From positions 23,222 to 87,221 of the forward strand of contig DAIRVG010000009.1 of NCBI GenBank assembly GCA_036802945.1: a DNA stretch of 64,000 nucleotides, written 5' to 3'. How positions within the stretch are numbered: position 1 is the stretch's first letter; each line of letters opens with the position of its first letter. The position numbers and the translations under genes were made by a program. The stretch comes from Gp6-AA40 sp036802945 (GTDB lineage: Bacteria; Acidobacteriota; Vicinamibacteria; Vicinamibacterales; UBA2999). Below are positions 48,522 to 57,318 of this stretch, piece by piece. Under the pieces are notes generated by a model that worked only from the letters and a program-made list of their open reading frames with translations, did not search any database and was not told the DNA's origin.

Positions 48522-48531
48522 ATGATATCCT
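48522..48531. promoter_or_regulatory. Overlapping divergent -10 elements for the lipoprotein gene and polA
   Basis: Minus strand TATCAT (48527-48522), 8 nt before the lipoprotein ATG; plus strand extended -10 TGA-TATCCT (48523-48531) for polA. Same arrangement as at 1868 and 42572. Confidence 0.5.
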
Positions 48532-48564
48532 TACGGAGGGCGAGTCCTTTTGGGCCCGCCGTAA
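48531..48564 (+). other. Hairpin in polA upstream region
   Basis: TTACGG-A-GGGC pairs with GCCC-G-CCGTAA around a 12-base loop. It sits between the divergent -10 site and the polA ATG and overlaps the predicted polA transcript start, so it may be an operator or a leader structure. Confidence 0.35.
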
Positions 48565-48591
48565 AGCCCCGCAGCACCCCGACTCACCGAC

Positions 48592-51306
48592 ATGTCCCGG
48601 CCTACGCTCTTCCTGATCGACGGTAGTTCGCAGATGTACCGCGCGTATCACGCATTTCGCGGGAGGGGTCTGTCGAACCAGGAAGGGCAGACGACGCACG
48701 CGGTCTACGTGTTCGTTACGATGCTGCGAAAGCTCATTGCCGATCACAAGCCAGCCTACATCGCGGCGTCATTCGATCTTAAAGGACCTACGTTCCGCGA
48801 TCGGATCGTGGACGACTACAAGGCGAATCGTGCCGCCATGCCGGATGACCTTGCCGAGCAGATCAACTGGGTCCATCAGGCGTGCGAAGCCCTTGGCGTC
48901 CCGATCGTTACCGCGGCGGGCTACGAGGCTGACGATGTGATCGGCACGCTGGCGCGGCGTGCCGCGTCCGACGGCTTCGAGGTGGCGATCGTCTCGATCG
49001 ACAAGGATTTCTTCCAGCTCGTGCACGACGGCATCCGCGTCTACGATCCGCGCGAGGACGGCGCCTGGTTCGATGCGCAGGGCGTCCTCGAGAAATTTGG
49101 CGTGCAGCCGTCGCAGGTGGTGGACGTGCTCGCGCTCGTGGGCGATACCAGCGACAACGTGGCGGGCGTCCCGGGAATCGGCAAGAAGGGGGCGATCGAC
49201 CTGCTCACGCAGTACGGCAGCCTCGACGCGCTCCTTGACAAGGCCGGAGAACTGAAGCCGAAGCAGCGTGAGGCGCTCGTCGCACATCGAGCGGCGGCGC
49301 TGCAAAGCCGTGAGCTGGTGACGATCCGGACCGACGTGCCGGTCGATGTCGACTTCGACGCATTGAAGTATCGCGGCGCTTCGCGCGAGCGCTGCTACGA
49401 GCTGTTCTCGCGCCTCGCCTTCCGCACGCTGGTCAACGAGTACGCGCCGACCGCGGACAGCGTCGAAAAAGATTATGCGCTCGTACGTACGCCGGAAGAG
49501 CTCGACGCGCTGATGTCCGAGCTGCGTACCGCGGGCGAATTCGCGCTGCGCGTGATCCCCACTGAGCCGTCGGCGATGCGGGCGGCCATTGTCGGCCTGG
49601 CGTTTTCGGTGCGCGATCGACAGGCTCGGTACGTGCCGCTCGGCCATGAGGGGGGAGATTCGAACAACGACCTGCTGTCGGGTGCGAGCGCCCCGGCGCA
49701 GATCGCGCGCACGGCCGCCCTCGAGCAACTGCGGCCGTTGCTCGAGGATCCCTCGATCCGAAAGCTCGGGCACGATCTGAAATTCGACGCGCTGCTCCTC
49801 GCGCGTCACGGCATCGTGCTCGGGGGCCTCGAGTTCGATTCGATGCTTGCCAGCTACCTCCTCGATGCGACCCGGCCCGGTCATCCGCTCGAAGAATCGT
49901 CGCTCGAGCATCTTGGGTACAAAGCCCTGACGGAAGAGGATGTGTGCGGCCGCGGCGCGAAGTCCGTCTCGTTCGCTCACGTATTGCCTGAAGCGTTCCT
50001 CACGTTTGCCGGCGAGCGCGCCGACCTCGCGCGTCAGCTGTCAAACAGGCTGGCGCCTCTACTCGTGACGGACCAGCTCCAGGAGGTGTATCGCGAGCTC
50101 GAGATGCCGCTGATCCCCGTTCTCGCCGATGTCGAGCGTGCCGGCATCCGGATTGACGGCCCGGCGCTAGCGGCGCAGTCGCAGCATATCGAGCAGGCGC
50201 TGGCCCAGCATACGGCCCGAATCTGGGAGCTTGCCGGCGAGCAGTTCAATGTGAACTCGCCGAAACAGCTCGGCGAGATCCTTTTCGAGAAGCTGAAACT
50301 ACCCGCGCTGAAAAAGACTGGAAAAACACGCTCGGTGTCGACGGCCGCGGATGTGCTCGAGGAGCTTGCTCTCAACCATGAGTTGCCTCGCCTGGTGCTC
50401 GAGTGGCGCGGCCTGCACAAATTGAAGAGCACGTATATCGACGCGCTCCCGCTGCTGGTGCATCCAGAAACCGGGCGCGTGCACACCTGCTTCAACCAGG
50501 CGATTGCCGCGACGGGCCGATTGAGCAGCTCCGATCCGAATCTGCAGAACATCCCGATCCGGACCGAGCTGGGACGCGAGATCCGCCGCGCCTTCATCGC
50601 CGCACCAGGCAACGTCCTGATCTCCGCGGACTATTCGCAGATCGAGCTGCGTGTGCTCGCGCACATGGCCGGCGAAGAGTCGCTCATCGAAGCGTTTCGC
50701 AGCGGCGAGGACATTCACGACAGAACGGCCCTGAAACTATTCGGCGCCGACAGCGGACTCGACCGGCACGAGCTGCGCAGCCGTTCGAAGATGGTCAACT
50801 ACGCGGTGCTGTACGGAAAAACGCCCTTCACCCTTGCGAAGGACATCAATGTCACACAGGAAGCCGCACAGGAATTCATCGAGGCATACTTCAGGGGTTT
50901 TCCGCGCGTCCGTGCGTTCATCGACACCATGCTCGAAGACGCGCGCCAAACGGGCGTGGTGCGGACGATGTTCGGGCGCCGGCGGCTCGTGCCCAATCTG
51001 ACAAGCCGGAATTTCCAGATGCGCGCCCAATCGGAACGTGAGGCGGTCAACATGCCCATCCAGGGCACTGCCGCGGACATCCTGAAACGCGCGATGATCG
51101 ACCTCCATGCCGCACTCGCGACGCAGCGGCTGCGCACGAGGATGATCCTGACCGTGCACGATGAGCTCTTGTTCGAGGCGCCGCTCGACGAAGCCGAAAG
51201 CGCTGCGGCGCTGGTGCGCGAGCGGATGGAAGGCGCCGTCACCCTCGACGTGCCGCTGACGGTGGACGTCGGCATCGCGGACAACTGGCGGGACGCTAAG
51301 CCTTGA
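48592..51306 (+). CDS. polA: DNA polymerase I with degenerate proofreading domain
   Basis: Repair and Okazaki-fragment polymerase of 904 residues. The N-terminal 5'-nuclease has IDGSSQMYRAYHAF, AAGYEADDVIGTLAR, SIDKDFFQLV and GDTSDNVAGVPGIGKKGA. The polymerase motifs are intact: A (SADYSQIELRVLAH), B (RSKMVNYAVLYG) and C (TVHDELLFEAP). The middle 3'-5' exonuclease-like domain keeps its shape (KLGHDLKFDALLLARHGI) but the first acidic motif (normally DTE) reads RVIPTEP and the YxxxD motif is replaced (FAGERAD), so it is probably inactive as in Bacillus polymerases. The frame converges on the TPR-like gene across an inverted repeat. Confidence 0.96.
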   Translation: MSRPTLFLIDGSSQMYRAYHAFRGRGLSNQEGQTTHAVYVFVTMLRKLIADHKPAYIAASFDLKGPTFRDRIVDDYKANRAAMPDDLAEQINWVHQACEALGVPIVTAAGYEADDVIGTLARRAASDGFEVAIVSIDKDFFQLVHDGIRVYDPREDGAWFDAQGVLEKFGVQPSQVVDVLALVGDTSDNVAGVPGIGKKGAIDLLTQYGSLDALLDKAGELKPKQREALVAHRAAALQSRELVTIRTDVPVDVDFDALKYRGASRERCYELFSRLAFRTLVNEYAPTADSVEKDYALVRTPEELDALMSELRTAGEFALRVIPTEPSAMRAAIVGLAFSVRDRQARYVPLGHEGGDSNNDLLSGASAPAQIARTAALEQLRPLLEDPSIRKLGHDLKFDALLLARHGIVLGGLEFDSMLASYLLDATRPGHPLEESSLEHLGYKALTEEDVCGRGAKSVSFAHVLPEAFLTFAGERADLARQLSNRLAPLLVTDQLQEVYRELEMPLIPVLADVERAGIRIDGPALAAQSQHIEQALAQHTARIWELAGEQFNVNSPKQLGEILFEKLKLPALKKTGKTRSVSTAADVLEELALNHELPRLVLEWRGLHKLKSTYIDALPLLVHPETGRVHTCFNQAIAATGRLSSSDPNLQNIPIRTELGREIRRAFIAAPGNVLISADYSQIELRVLAHMAGEESLIEAFRSGEDIHDRTALKLFGADSGLDRHELRSRSKMVNYAVLYGKTPFTLAKDINVTQEAAQEFIEAYFRGFPRVRAFIDTMLEDARQTGVVRTMFGRRRLVPNLTSRNFQMRAQSEREAVNMPIQGTAADILKRAMIDLHAALATQRLRTRMILTVHDELLFEAPLDEAESAAALVRERMEGAVTLDVPLTVDVGIADNWRDAKP

Positions 51307-51311
51307 GAGCC

Positions 51312-51402
51312 GGTAATTCAAAATGCAAAATGCAAGAGGCAAACAGGACGTCGCCCGCAGTGCTTCAGTGTTTGGATTTTGAATTTTGCATTTCGCATTA
51401 CT
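51312..51402. repeat. Inverted repeat at convergent junction (AAAATGCAAAATGC type)
   Basis: GGTAATTCAAAATGCAAAA (51312-51330) faces TTTTGCATTTCGCATTACT (51384-51402) with few mismatches. Between them is CAGTGTTTGGATTT (51366-51379), identical to the word at 37982-37995 in another junction. The right arm overlaps the stop of the TPR-like gene. Confidence 0.8.
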
Positions 51403-52243
51403 TCCATTGCTGTTTGACAGATTCCCACTGACTGCGAAGGGCTTCCGTGGCATCGCCCTGGTCGCGTGCGGGGCGTATGCGGGCGCGCTCCGGGATGATT
51501 GCCTGCGTCACGAGGTGATCGATGTCGGACCGCAGCCACACGGACGTCTCTGAATCCAGTGGCGCGCGTACCCACGCCGCGACCGCCGCGTCCCACGCCG
51601 CGTCGATATCGCCAACCCCGCGCGCGGCGACCGCTCGCCAGTAGTTGGCGGGAGCGCTGCCCGGATCCCGGCGCAGCTCCTCTCCCATCCGCGCCGCCAT
51701 CCGTTCGTAGAGTCGCGTGCGGCGGTCGGGGTCGCTCGCTTGCGCCTCGCGATCGAGCGCGGTCGCCCACCAATCGAGGAGCATCATCCGATCACGTGTC
51801 GGCAGGAAGGCTCCGCGCTCGATTGCAGTGTCGAACAATTCCGCGGCGGGACCAAACAGCTCGCCGAAATACAACGACTGCCCAAGGCCCACGAGAAAGT
51901 CGAGCTGATCACGGGGCATGAGGGCGGACGAATGAACCGTGCTCAATGCGTCGCGGGCGGCACCCAAGTCGGCGGAATCCGCCGTCTGCCGATACCGTTC
52001 GAGATGGGCACGGGCCTCCACGAGCGCGGCAGCATCGGCGCTGCCCGGCTGCGTCCGGGCCTGGGCGGCGGCCGCAATCGCCCCGTCATAATCGGCCGCG
52101 TTGTACAGCGCGCGCGCCTTCACGAGCACCGGCGGCTCCGCCGCGTACGCGCTTCGGGCCACGAGCGCCATCGCAATCACGACGACCGCTGTCACGATCC
52201 GGAGACTGCGGCGCCCCCCCCTGAGGGTCGCGGAAGGTCGCAT
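51398..52243 (-). CDS. Secreted TPR-like protein of unknown function
   Basis: About 281 residues from the ATG at 52243 (the frame opens earlier, at 52273). A signal peptide is visible (SLRIVTAVVVIAMALVARSA, cut after AYA). The mature protein is helical with TPR-type repeats: ARALYNAADYDGAIAAAAQA, GLGQSLYFGELFGPAAELFD and PANYWRAVAARGVGDIDAAW. No enzyme motif is seen, so it is probably a periplasmic scaffold. It diverges from pcnB with 74 bases between the starts and faces polA at its 3' end. Confidence 0.78.
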   Translation of the reverse strand: MRPSATLRGGRRSLRIVTAVVVIAMALVARSAYAAEPPVLVKARALYNAADYDGAIAAAAQARTQPGSADAAALVEARAHLERYRQTADSADLGAARDALSTVHSSALMPRDQLDFLVGLGQSLYFGELFGPAAELFDTAIERGAFLPTRDRMMLLDWWATALDREAQASDPDRRTRLYERMAARMGEELRRDPGSAPANYWRAVAARGVGDIDAAWDAAVAAWVRAPLDSETSVWLRSDIDHLVTQAIIPERARIRPARDQGDATEALRSQWESVKQQWK

Positions 52244-52300
52244 TCCCGAATCGTAGCATTGGCGGCGCTGCATGAGCCGGCCTATCGGGCGGGTCCCCTT

Positions 52301-52309
52301 TGTTACAAT
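52301..52309 (+). promoter_or_regulatory. Extended -10 of pcnB
   Basis: TGT-TACAAT ending 8 nt before the ATG at 52318, without a ribosome site in between. It fits a leaderless mRNA. Confidence 0.5.
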
Positions 52310-52317
52310 GCGCTGCG

Positions 52318-53619
52318 ATGACCGTACCGGTGATCGTGCCTCGCGCCGAGCACGCCGTCTCCCGCAGGCAGATTGATCCGGATGCGCTGAAGGTTCTCTA
52401 CCGCCTCCATCAGAACAACTACGTCGCGTACCTGGTCGGCGGCAGTGTCCGCGATCTGCTCCTCGGCCGCAGGCCCAAGGACTTCGACATCGGCACGTCC
52501 GCGCATCCGTATCAGGTCAAGCGGCTGTTCCGGAACTGCTGGATCATCGGGCGACGGTTTCGCCTCGCACACGTTCGTTTCGGAAACAAAACCATCGAAG
52601 TCGCCACGTTTCGCCGTCAGCTCACCGCCGCGGAGCTTGCGGCGCCCGAGGAACTACCGGAACATGACGGCATCCCGCTCACCGACGCGGCCGACGCCGA
52701 CCGGCTGCTCCATCGCGACAACACGTTCGGCACGCCCGAGGAAGACGCGTTCCGGCGCGACTTCACGATCAACGCGCTCTTTTACGACATCGCCGACTTC
52801 TCGATCATCGATTACGCCGGCGGCCTTCGAGATCTCGACGCACGAGTGATTCGGTGTATCGGTGAGCCGACCGAGCGCTTCCAGGAGGACCCGGTTCGGA
52901 TGATCCGAGCGGTGTCGATGGCATCGCGGCTCGATTTCACCGTGGATCCGCCGATCGACGCAGCGATCGCGGCGCACCGTGGCGAGCTCGCGCGCGCCGC
53001 GCCGGCGCGGCTTGTGGAGGAGATCTACAAGCTGCTGCGCGCGGGGGCGTCGGAAAGAGCGTTCCGCATGCTGGCCGAGCGCAGGCTCCTCGAGCCGATT
53101 GCGCCGGAGATGCAGAAGCGGGCGGGCGAAGCGCTCTGGAAATCGCTCGCCGCCCTCGATGCGTACCGACGTCCGTTCGAAGAGACACCGGAGACGCTGA
53201 CGAACGCGATTCTGCTCGGGACGCTGCTCGTGCCGATCGGATACGACTTCCGGCCGCCGCCCTTCGTGCCCAATCCCAGCGGGAAGCCGCGGAAAGAGCC
53301 CGCGATGTCGCTCGGCATGCTGCCGCTCGCGCGGCGCGACGTGGAACGCCTCCGTCACATCCTCACGCTTCAGCGGCGCCTGACCGACCTGCACCTCTCG
53401 CCGCGGGCGCGCAAGGCGCTCATGCACCGGGGCCCGTTCCGCGAGGCATTGACCTGGCTGGAGATTCACGGGAACGCACCCGAGGTACTCGAGCACTGGC
53501 GCGGCTTCATCGAGGCAGCGAAAACCTTCGAGCCGGAGGGGGAAGCGGCGGACGCAGCGCCGCCACGCCGACGGCGACGCCGCCGACGCCGCCGTCCGTT
53601 CCGAACGCCTACGGCGTAG
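52318..53619 (+). CDS. pcnB: Poly(A) polymerase
   Basis: Class II nucleotidyltransferase of 433 residues. The head domain has YLVGGSVRDLLLGRRPKDFDIGT with the catalytic GGS and DxD residues, then RRFRLAHVRFGNKTIEVATF and RDFTINALFYDI. The FQEDPVRMIRAVSMASRLDF segment matches the RNA-binding neck of the PAP/CCA family, and length plus the C-terminal Arg run (RRRRRRRRRRP) point to PcnB rather than CCA-adding enzyme. It would add 3' tails that promote RNA decay. ATG at 52318 is preferred over the TTG at 52300. Confidence 0.9.
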   Translation: MTVPVIVPRAEHAVSRRQIDPDALKVLYRLHQNNYVAYLVGGSVRDLLLGRRPKDFDIGTSAHPYQVKRLFRNCWIIGRRFRLAHVRFGNKTIEVATFRRQLTAAELAAPEELPEHDGIPLTDAADADRLLHRDNTFGTPEEDAFRRDFTINALFYDIADFSIIDYAGGLRDLDARVIRCIGEPTERFQEDPVRMIRAVSMASRLDFTVDPPIDAAIAAHRGELARAAPARLVEEIYKLLRAGASERAFRMLAERRLLEPIAPEMQKRAGEALWKSLAALDAYRRPFEETPETLTNAILLGTLLVPIGYDFRPPPFVPNPSGKPRKEPAMSLGMLPLARRDVERLRHILTLQRRLTDLHLSPRARKALMHRGPFREALTWLEIHGNAPEVLEHWRGFIEAAKTFEPEGEAADAAPPRRRRRRRRRRPFRTPTA

Positions 53620-53644
53620 CCACGAAGGTCACAAAGGCGAGGTC
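53620..53644. repeat. Half-copy of the CCACGAAGG repeat after pcnB
   Basis: CCACGAAGGTCACAAAGGCG directly after the pcnB stop, in the convergent gap to serC. Only one arm is present, with a weak GGCT/AGCC stem next to it. Confidence 0.6.
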
Positions 53645-53657
53645 TTAGCGGCTTTTA

Positions 53658-54749
53658 TCAGCCGTGCTTCCGCTCGAACTCCCGCATGAACGACACGAGG
53701 GCGTCGATGCCGTCCTCGGGGAACGCGTTGTAGATCGACGCGCGCATGCCGCCAACGGAGCGATGTCCCTTGAGCCCGTCGAAACCGGCGGCGGTTGATT
53801 CCTTCACGAACGTCTTTTCGAGCTCCTCAGTCGGCAGCCGGAACGTCACGTTCATCAGGGACCGATCCTGCTTCCGCGCGGTACCTCGATAGAAGCCGGT
53901 ACGATCGATCTCGGCGTACAGCTTCCCCGCCTTACGCTGGTTGACCTTCGCGACCGCCTCGAGCCCCCCCTGCGATCGCAGCCACTTCATCGTCAGCCCG
54001 AGAATATAGATACCGAACGTACTCGGCGTGTTGTAGAGCGAGTCGTTCTCCGCATGCACCTTGTAGTTCAGCATCGTCGGCAGCGTGTCCGCGGAGCGTG
54101 TCAGGAGATCCTCCCGGATGATCACGAGCGTCACACCAGACGGCCCGAGGTTCTTCTGTGCGCCGGCGTAGATCAGCGCGTGCCGCGCGATGTCGATCGG
54201 TCCGCTGAACATTTCCGACGATGTGTCGTTGACGAGCGGAACGTCGCCAACATCCGGCAGCGACCTCCACTGCGTGCCTTCGATCGTGTTGTTGCCCGTC
54301 ATGTGGACGTACGCTGCGCCCGGCGTGAGCTTCAGCTCTCCCGCGTCGGGAAGACGTGAGTAATTCTCACCCTTGGTTGTCGCGGCAACGTTCACCTTGC
54401 CGACCTTCCTGGCTTCCTTGATCGCCTTGTCCGCCCACGAGCCGCTGTCGATGTAGTCGGCGGTGGCGCCGGGCCCGAGGAGGTTCATCGGCACCATGGT
54501 GAACTGCAGGCTCGCGCCTCCCTGCAGCATCAGAATCGTGTAGTTGGCCGGTATGTTCGCGAGCGCGCGAATGTCGTCCTTCGCCTTGCCCAGTAGATCC
54601 TCGAATGCCTTCGACCGGTGGCTGATCTCCATCACCGACATCCCTACGCCGGGGAGCGCCACCAGATCGCGCTGCGCCTCTTCGAGGACGGGAAGGGGGA
54701 GAACCGCCGGACCGGCGGAAAAGTTAAAAACGCGAGTGGCAGTCGGCAT
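53658..54749 (-). CDS. serC: Phosphoserine aminotransferase
   Basis: PLP enzyme of 363 residues that converts 3-phosphohydroxypyruvate and glutamate to phosphoserine. Recognised by FNFSAGPAVLPLPVLEEAQ, MEISHRSKAFEDL, the GGASLQFTMVPMNLL pocket, and the PLP lysine in YAGAQKNLGPSGVTLVIIRE. The C-terminal GLKGHRSVGGMRASIYNA contains the phosphate-binding Arg/His residues. A GGAG site precedes the ATG. It follows serA by 23 bases, so the two consecutive serine-pathway steps are co-expressed. Confidence 0.96.
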   Translation of the reverse strand: MPTATRVFNFSAGPAVLPLPVLEEAQRDLVALPGVGMSVMEISHRSKAFEDLLGKAKDDIRALANIPANYTILMLQGGASLQFTMVPMNLLGPGATADYIDSGSWADKAIKEARKVGKVNVAATTKGENYSRLPDAGELKLTPGAAYVHMTGNNTIEGTQWRSLPDVGDVPLVNDTSSEMFSGPIDIARHALIYAGAQKNLGPSGVTLVIIREDLLTRSADTLPTMLNYKVHAENDSLYNTPSTFGIYILGLTMKWLRSQGGLEAVAKVNQRKAGKLYAEIDRTGFYRGTARKQDRSLMNVTFRLPTEELEKTFVKESTAAGFDGLKGHRSVGGMRASIYNAFPEDGIDALVSFMREFERKHG

Positions 54750-54772
54750 GGATGGAACTCCGTTGGAGAAGC

Positions 54773-55993
54773 CTAAATTTTAACGACGTACAAGTTCAGA
54801 ATGTCCTGGTTGCCGTGCTCGATTGTTTTCAGGAGGTCCGCCGGTGGATTACCGTCGAGATTGATGCGTGCGATGGCCGCCTCAGCGCCCTCGAAGATGA
54901 TGTTTTCAGTTTCCTGCACGTTGAGGTTGGTGGCGCGGAGATGCTCGAACACGTGGGCCAGCACTCCCGGGCGATCGCGGTGCCGGACGACCAGCATATG
55001 CGTTGCGGGTGTTTTTGTCGCAAGGTTGACAACATTCGGGACCTTGCCGGTGTCCTTGTAGGCCCGGATTACGCGCACCGCTTCTGCGGCAATTGCTTGC
55101 TGGGCCTGGTCCGTCGACGCGCCGATGTGATGCGTGCCGATGACGCCGGGCAGGCCGACCACCGGATCGGTGAATTCACCCGTCGCGGAGGACGGCTCCT
55201 GCGCAAAGACATCGAGCCCTACTCTGATGCCACGCGTGCGCACCGCCTCGGCAAGCGCCGCGGGGTCGACGATCTCAGCGCGCGACGTATTCACGAGATA
55301 CGACCCCGACGCGAGGCGATTCAGGATCGAGGCGCCTACGAAGTTGCGCGTGTCGGATGCCAGCGCCAGGTGGACGCTGAGGACATCGGCGCGAGTGGCG
55401 ACCTCTTCCGGTGACTGAACGACCGTGATCTCGAGATCGCCGGGAGGCGCGCCTGCCGCCGCACCATCGCGGTTGAATCGCCGGCTCCATACGACCACTG
55501 GCATCCCGAAAGCGATTGCGCGACGCGCGACCTCCTGCCCGATGCGCCCGAAGCCAAGGAGACCAAGAGAACGTCCGTATAGTCCCCGAGCCTTCGAGTA
55601 CTCCTTTTTGTTCCAACGACCAGCACGCAGGTCGGCGACGTTGTCGGGAATTCGCCTATCAAGCGCGAGGATGAGTGCAAAGGCGAGCTCCGCGACGGCT
55701 ATCGCGTTCTTGCCGGGACAATTCGACACATAGATTCCCCGGCGAGAGGCGGCTTCCACGTCGATCGTGTTCACGCCCGCTCCTGCACGCACGATCAGCG
55801 ACAGCGAGCTGGCGTCGAGCATCGCCTCTGTGACCTGGGTACTGCGCACGACTAGTACGTCTGCGCACGTCGACGCCAACACCTCGGCGAGCTTCTCGTC
55901 GGCGATCTCGGGCCGGTAGATCAGCTCACAGCCAGCGGCCGCGATGGCATCGAGCCCCGACTGTTCGAACGTATCGGCAATGAGAACCTTCAT
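54773..55993 (-). CDS. serA: D-3-phosphoglycerate dehydrogenase with ACT domain
   Basis: First step of serine synthesis. The 406-residue protein has the NAD fold LGLLGFGRIGQEVARRA, the catalytic Arg in NTSRAEIVD, and the His/Glu pair with THHIGAS. A C-terminal ACT domain (HMLVVRHRDRPGVLAHVFEHL) suggests feedback by serine; the extra intervening domain of the long Bacillus-type form is absent. The ATG at 55993 has no ribosome site, because the CCACGAAGG palindrome ends 12 bases upstream; translation may depend on coupling to the DUF1015 gene. Confidence 0.95.
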   Translation of the reverse strand: MKVLIADTFEQSGLDAIAAAGCELIYRPEIADEKLAEVLASTCADVLVVRSTQVTEAMLDASSLSLIVRAGAGVNTIDVEAASRRGIYVSNCPGKNAIAVAELAFALILALDRRIPDNVADLRAGRWNKKEYSKARGLYGRSLGLLGFGRIGQEVARRAIAFGMPVVVWSRRFNRDGAAAGAPPGDLEITVVQSPEEVATRADVLSVHLALASDTRNFVGASILNRLASGSYLVNTSRAEIVDPAALAEAVRTRGIRVGLDVFAQEPSSATGEFTDPVVGLPGVIGTHHIGASTDQAQQAIAAEAVRVIRAYKDTGKVPNVVNLATKTPATHMLVVRHRDRPGVLAHVFEHLRATNLNVQETENIIFEGAEAAIARINLDGNPPADLLKTIEHGNQDILNLYVVKI

Positions 55994-56004
55994 GAAGACA
56001 GATC

Positions 56005-56042
56005 AACCACGAAGGCTCCCTTCCTTCGCGACCTTCGTGGTT
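56005..56042. repeat. CCACGAAGG palindrome between DUF1015 gene and serA
   Basis: AACCACGAAGG (56005-56015) faces CCTTCGTGGTT (56032-56042), a perfect 11-base stem, with CGAAGG words in between. One end lies in the DUF1015 stop codon, the other 12 bases from the serA start. Unlike the other copies it lies between genes on the same strand. Confidence 0.8.
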
Positions 56043-57259
56043 TAAATAAGGTGCGACAACAGCCCGTCGCGGAGCTTCGGCTCGAACCAGGTCGATTTCG
56101 GCGGCATGATCCCGCCGGCATCCGAGATCTCCATCAGATCGTCGACGCTTACTGGATACATCGAAAACGCGACTGCGGCCTTGCCGGACTTCACGAGCTT
56201 CTCGAGTTCAGACGTCCCACGTGCGCCCCCGACGAAATCAATGCGTTTGTCGGTACGCACGTCACCGACGCCGAGGATCGGTGTCAGCACGGCATCCTGC
56301 AGACGGCTCACGTCGAGCCGATCCGCCGCCTCGAGACCGCGCGGGGCGTCGCCGAGCACAATCGTGTGCCATACGCCATCGAGAAACATCGCGACCTCGC
56401 CGCGGCGGGCAGGGATCGCAGGCCCGCTCTTCACGGTGAACTGTTCCTTCAGTTTGGCCAGCAGGGTCTGCGGAGTGTAGACCCCGAGATCCTTCACAAC
56501 CCGGTTGTACGGCAGGACCTGCACCTGGTTGTCGGGAAACGCCACGGCAAGCACGGTGTCCCAGTCACCTCGCGCGCCCACCGAACCGCGCAGCTTCTGG
56601 CGCGCGCGGGCTGCACTTGCGGCTCGATGATGTCCGTCGGCGATGTACAACGCCGGAATCCGATCGAAGGCGGCAACGAGATCCGGCACGTCCGCGGCAT
56701 CGATTCGCCAGATTGTGTGGCGCACGCCGTCGCGCGCCGTGAAATCGAACAGCGGCGCCTGCGTCGTCGCTCGATCGACCACCCCATTAACCCCACGTGA
56801 AGCGCGGTAGGTGAGAAATACCGGACCCGTCTGGGCACGCAGTTCGAGCATGTGGCGGGTCCGATCGTCCTCCTTGTCAGGTCGGGTCCGCTCGTGCTTC
56901 TTGATAACGTCGAGGTCGTACTCATCAAGGGAGAACGAGCCGGCAATGCCCGTTTGGACGTGATCGCCCATCTTCAGGCGATAGACGTAAAGGCTTGGCT
57001 CGTCTTCGACAACGAGCGGAGCGCGTTTTCTGAGCGTGTCGAAATTCTCCACGGCCTTCCTGTACACGCCATCCGAATACTGATCGGTGCCAGGCGCGAG
57101 ATCGATCTCTGCGCGGGAAACGTGCAGAAAGCTCAATGGATTACCGTCAGCAAGCGCTTTCGCTTCCTGCGTGTTGACGACGTCGTAGGGAACTGCGGCC
57201 ACGTGCGGCGCAGAGGCCGGCGTGGGGCGAAGAGCACGGAACGGATTAATAGCTGCCAT
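56042..57259 (-). CDS. DUF1015 protein of the serine operon
   Basis: A 405-residue cytosolic protein of the DUF1015 family: INPFRALRP, AVPYDVVNTQEAKAL, NPLSFLHVSRAE, the KHERTRPDKEDDR block (121-133), ALYIADGHHRAASAARA (204-220) and the C-terminal LSHL. The family often lies beside serA and serC, as here. The DGHHRAA motif resembles the nucleotide-binding motif of ParB/Srx-fold proteins such as the free serine kinase SerK, so a phosphate-transfer role in serine metabolism is possible but unproven. TATAAT lies 11 nt before the ATG. Serine phosphatase (SerB) is not in the window. Confidence 0.88.
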   Translation of the reverse strand: MAAINPFRALRPTPASAPHVAAVPYDVVNTQEAKALADGNPLSFLHVSRAEIDLAPGTDQYSDGVYRKAVENFDTLRKRAPLVVEDEPSLYVYRLKMGDHVQTGIAGSFSLDEYDLDVIKKHERTRPDKEDDRTRHMLELRAQTGPVFLTYRASRGVNGVVDRATTQAPLFDFTARDGVRHTIWRIDAADVPDLVAAFDRIPALYIADGHHRAASAARARQKLRGSVGARGDWDTVLAVAFPDNQVQVLPYNRVVKDLGVYTPQTLLAKLKEQFTVKSGPAIPARRGEVAMFLDGVWHTIVLGDAPRGLEAADRLDVSRLQDAVLTPILGVGDVRTDKRIDFVGGARGTSELEKLVKSGKAAVAFSMYPVSVDDLMEISDAGGIMPPKSTWFEPKLRDGLLSHLI

Positions 57260-57270
57260 GAGAAGAAAAA

Positions 57271-57276
57271 ATTATA
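57271..57276 (-). promoter_or_regulatory. -10 element of the DUF1015-serA-serC operon
   Basis: Minus-strand TATAAT ending 11 nt before the ATG at 57259. The leader would be about 4 nt and has no ribosome site. Confidence 0.5.
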
Positions 57277-57318
57277 GCGTGGCATGTGAATTGATTAGGT
57301 ACGCCGGGATTGGTGTCC

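Noticed and set aside
48769..49980. 403-codon minus-strand open frame inside polA
   Set aside because: Fully antisense to well-conserved PolA domains and very Arg/Glu-rich; shadow frame.
57280..57294. Possible sigma-54 site before the TonB-dependent receptor (TGGCATGTGAATTGA)
   Set aside because: Spacing is right but the -12 element is GA rather than GC, so it lacks an almost invariant base.
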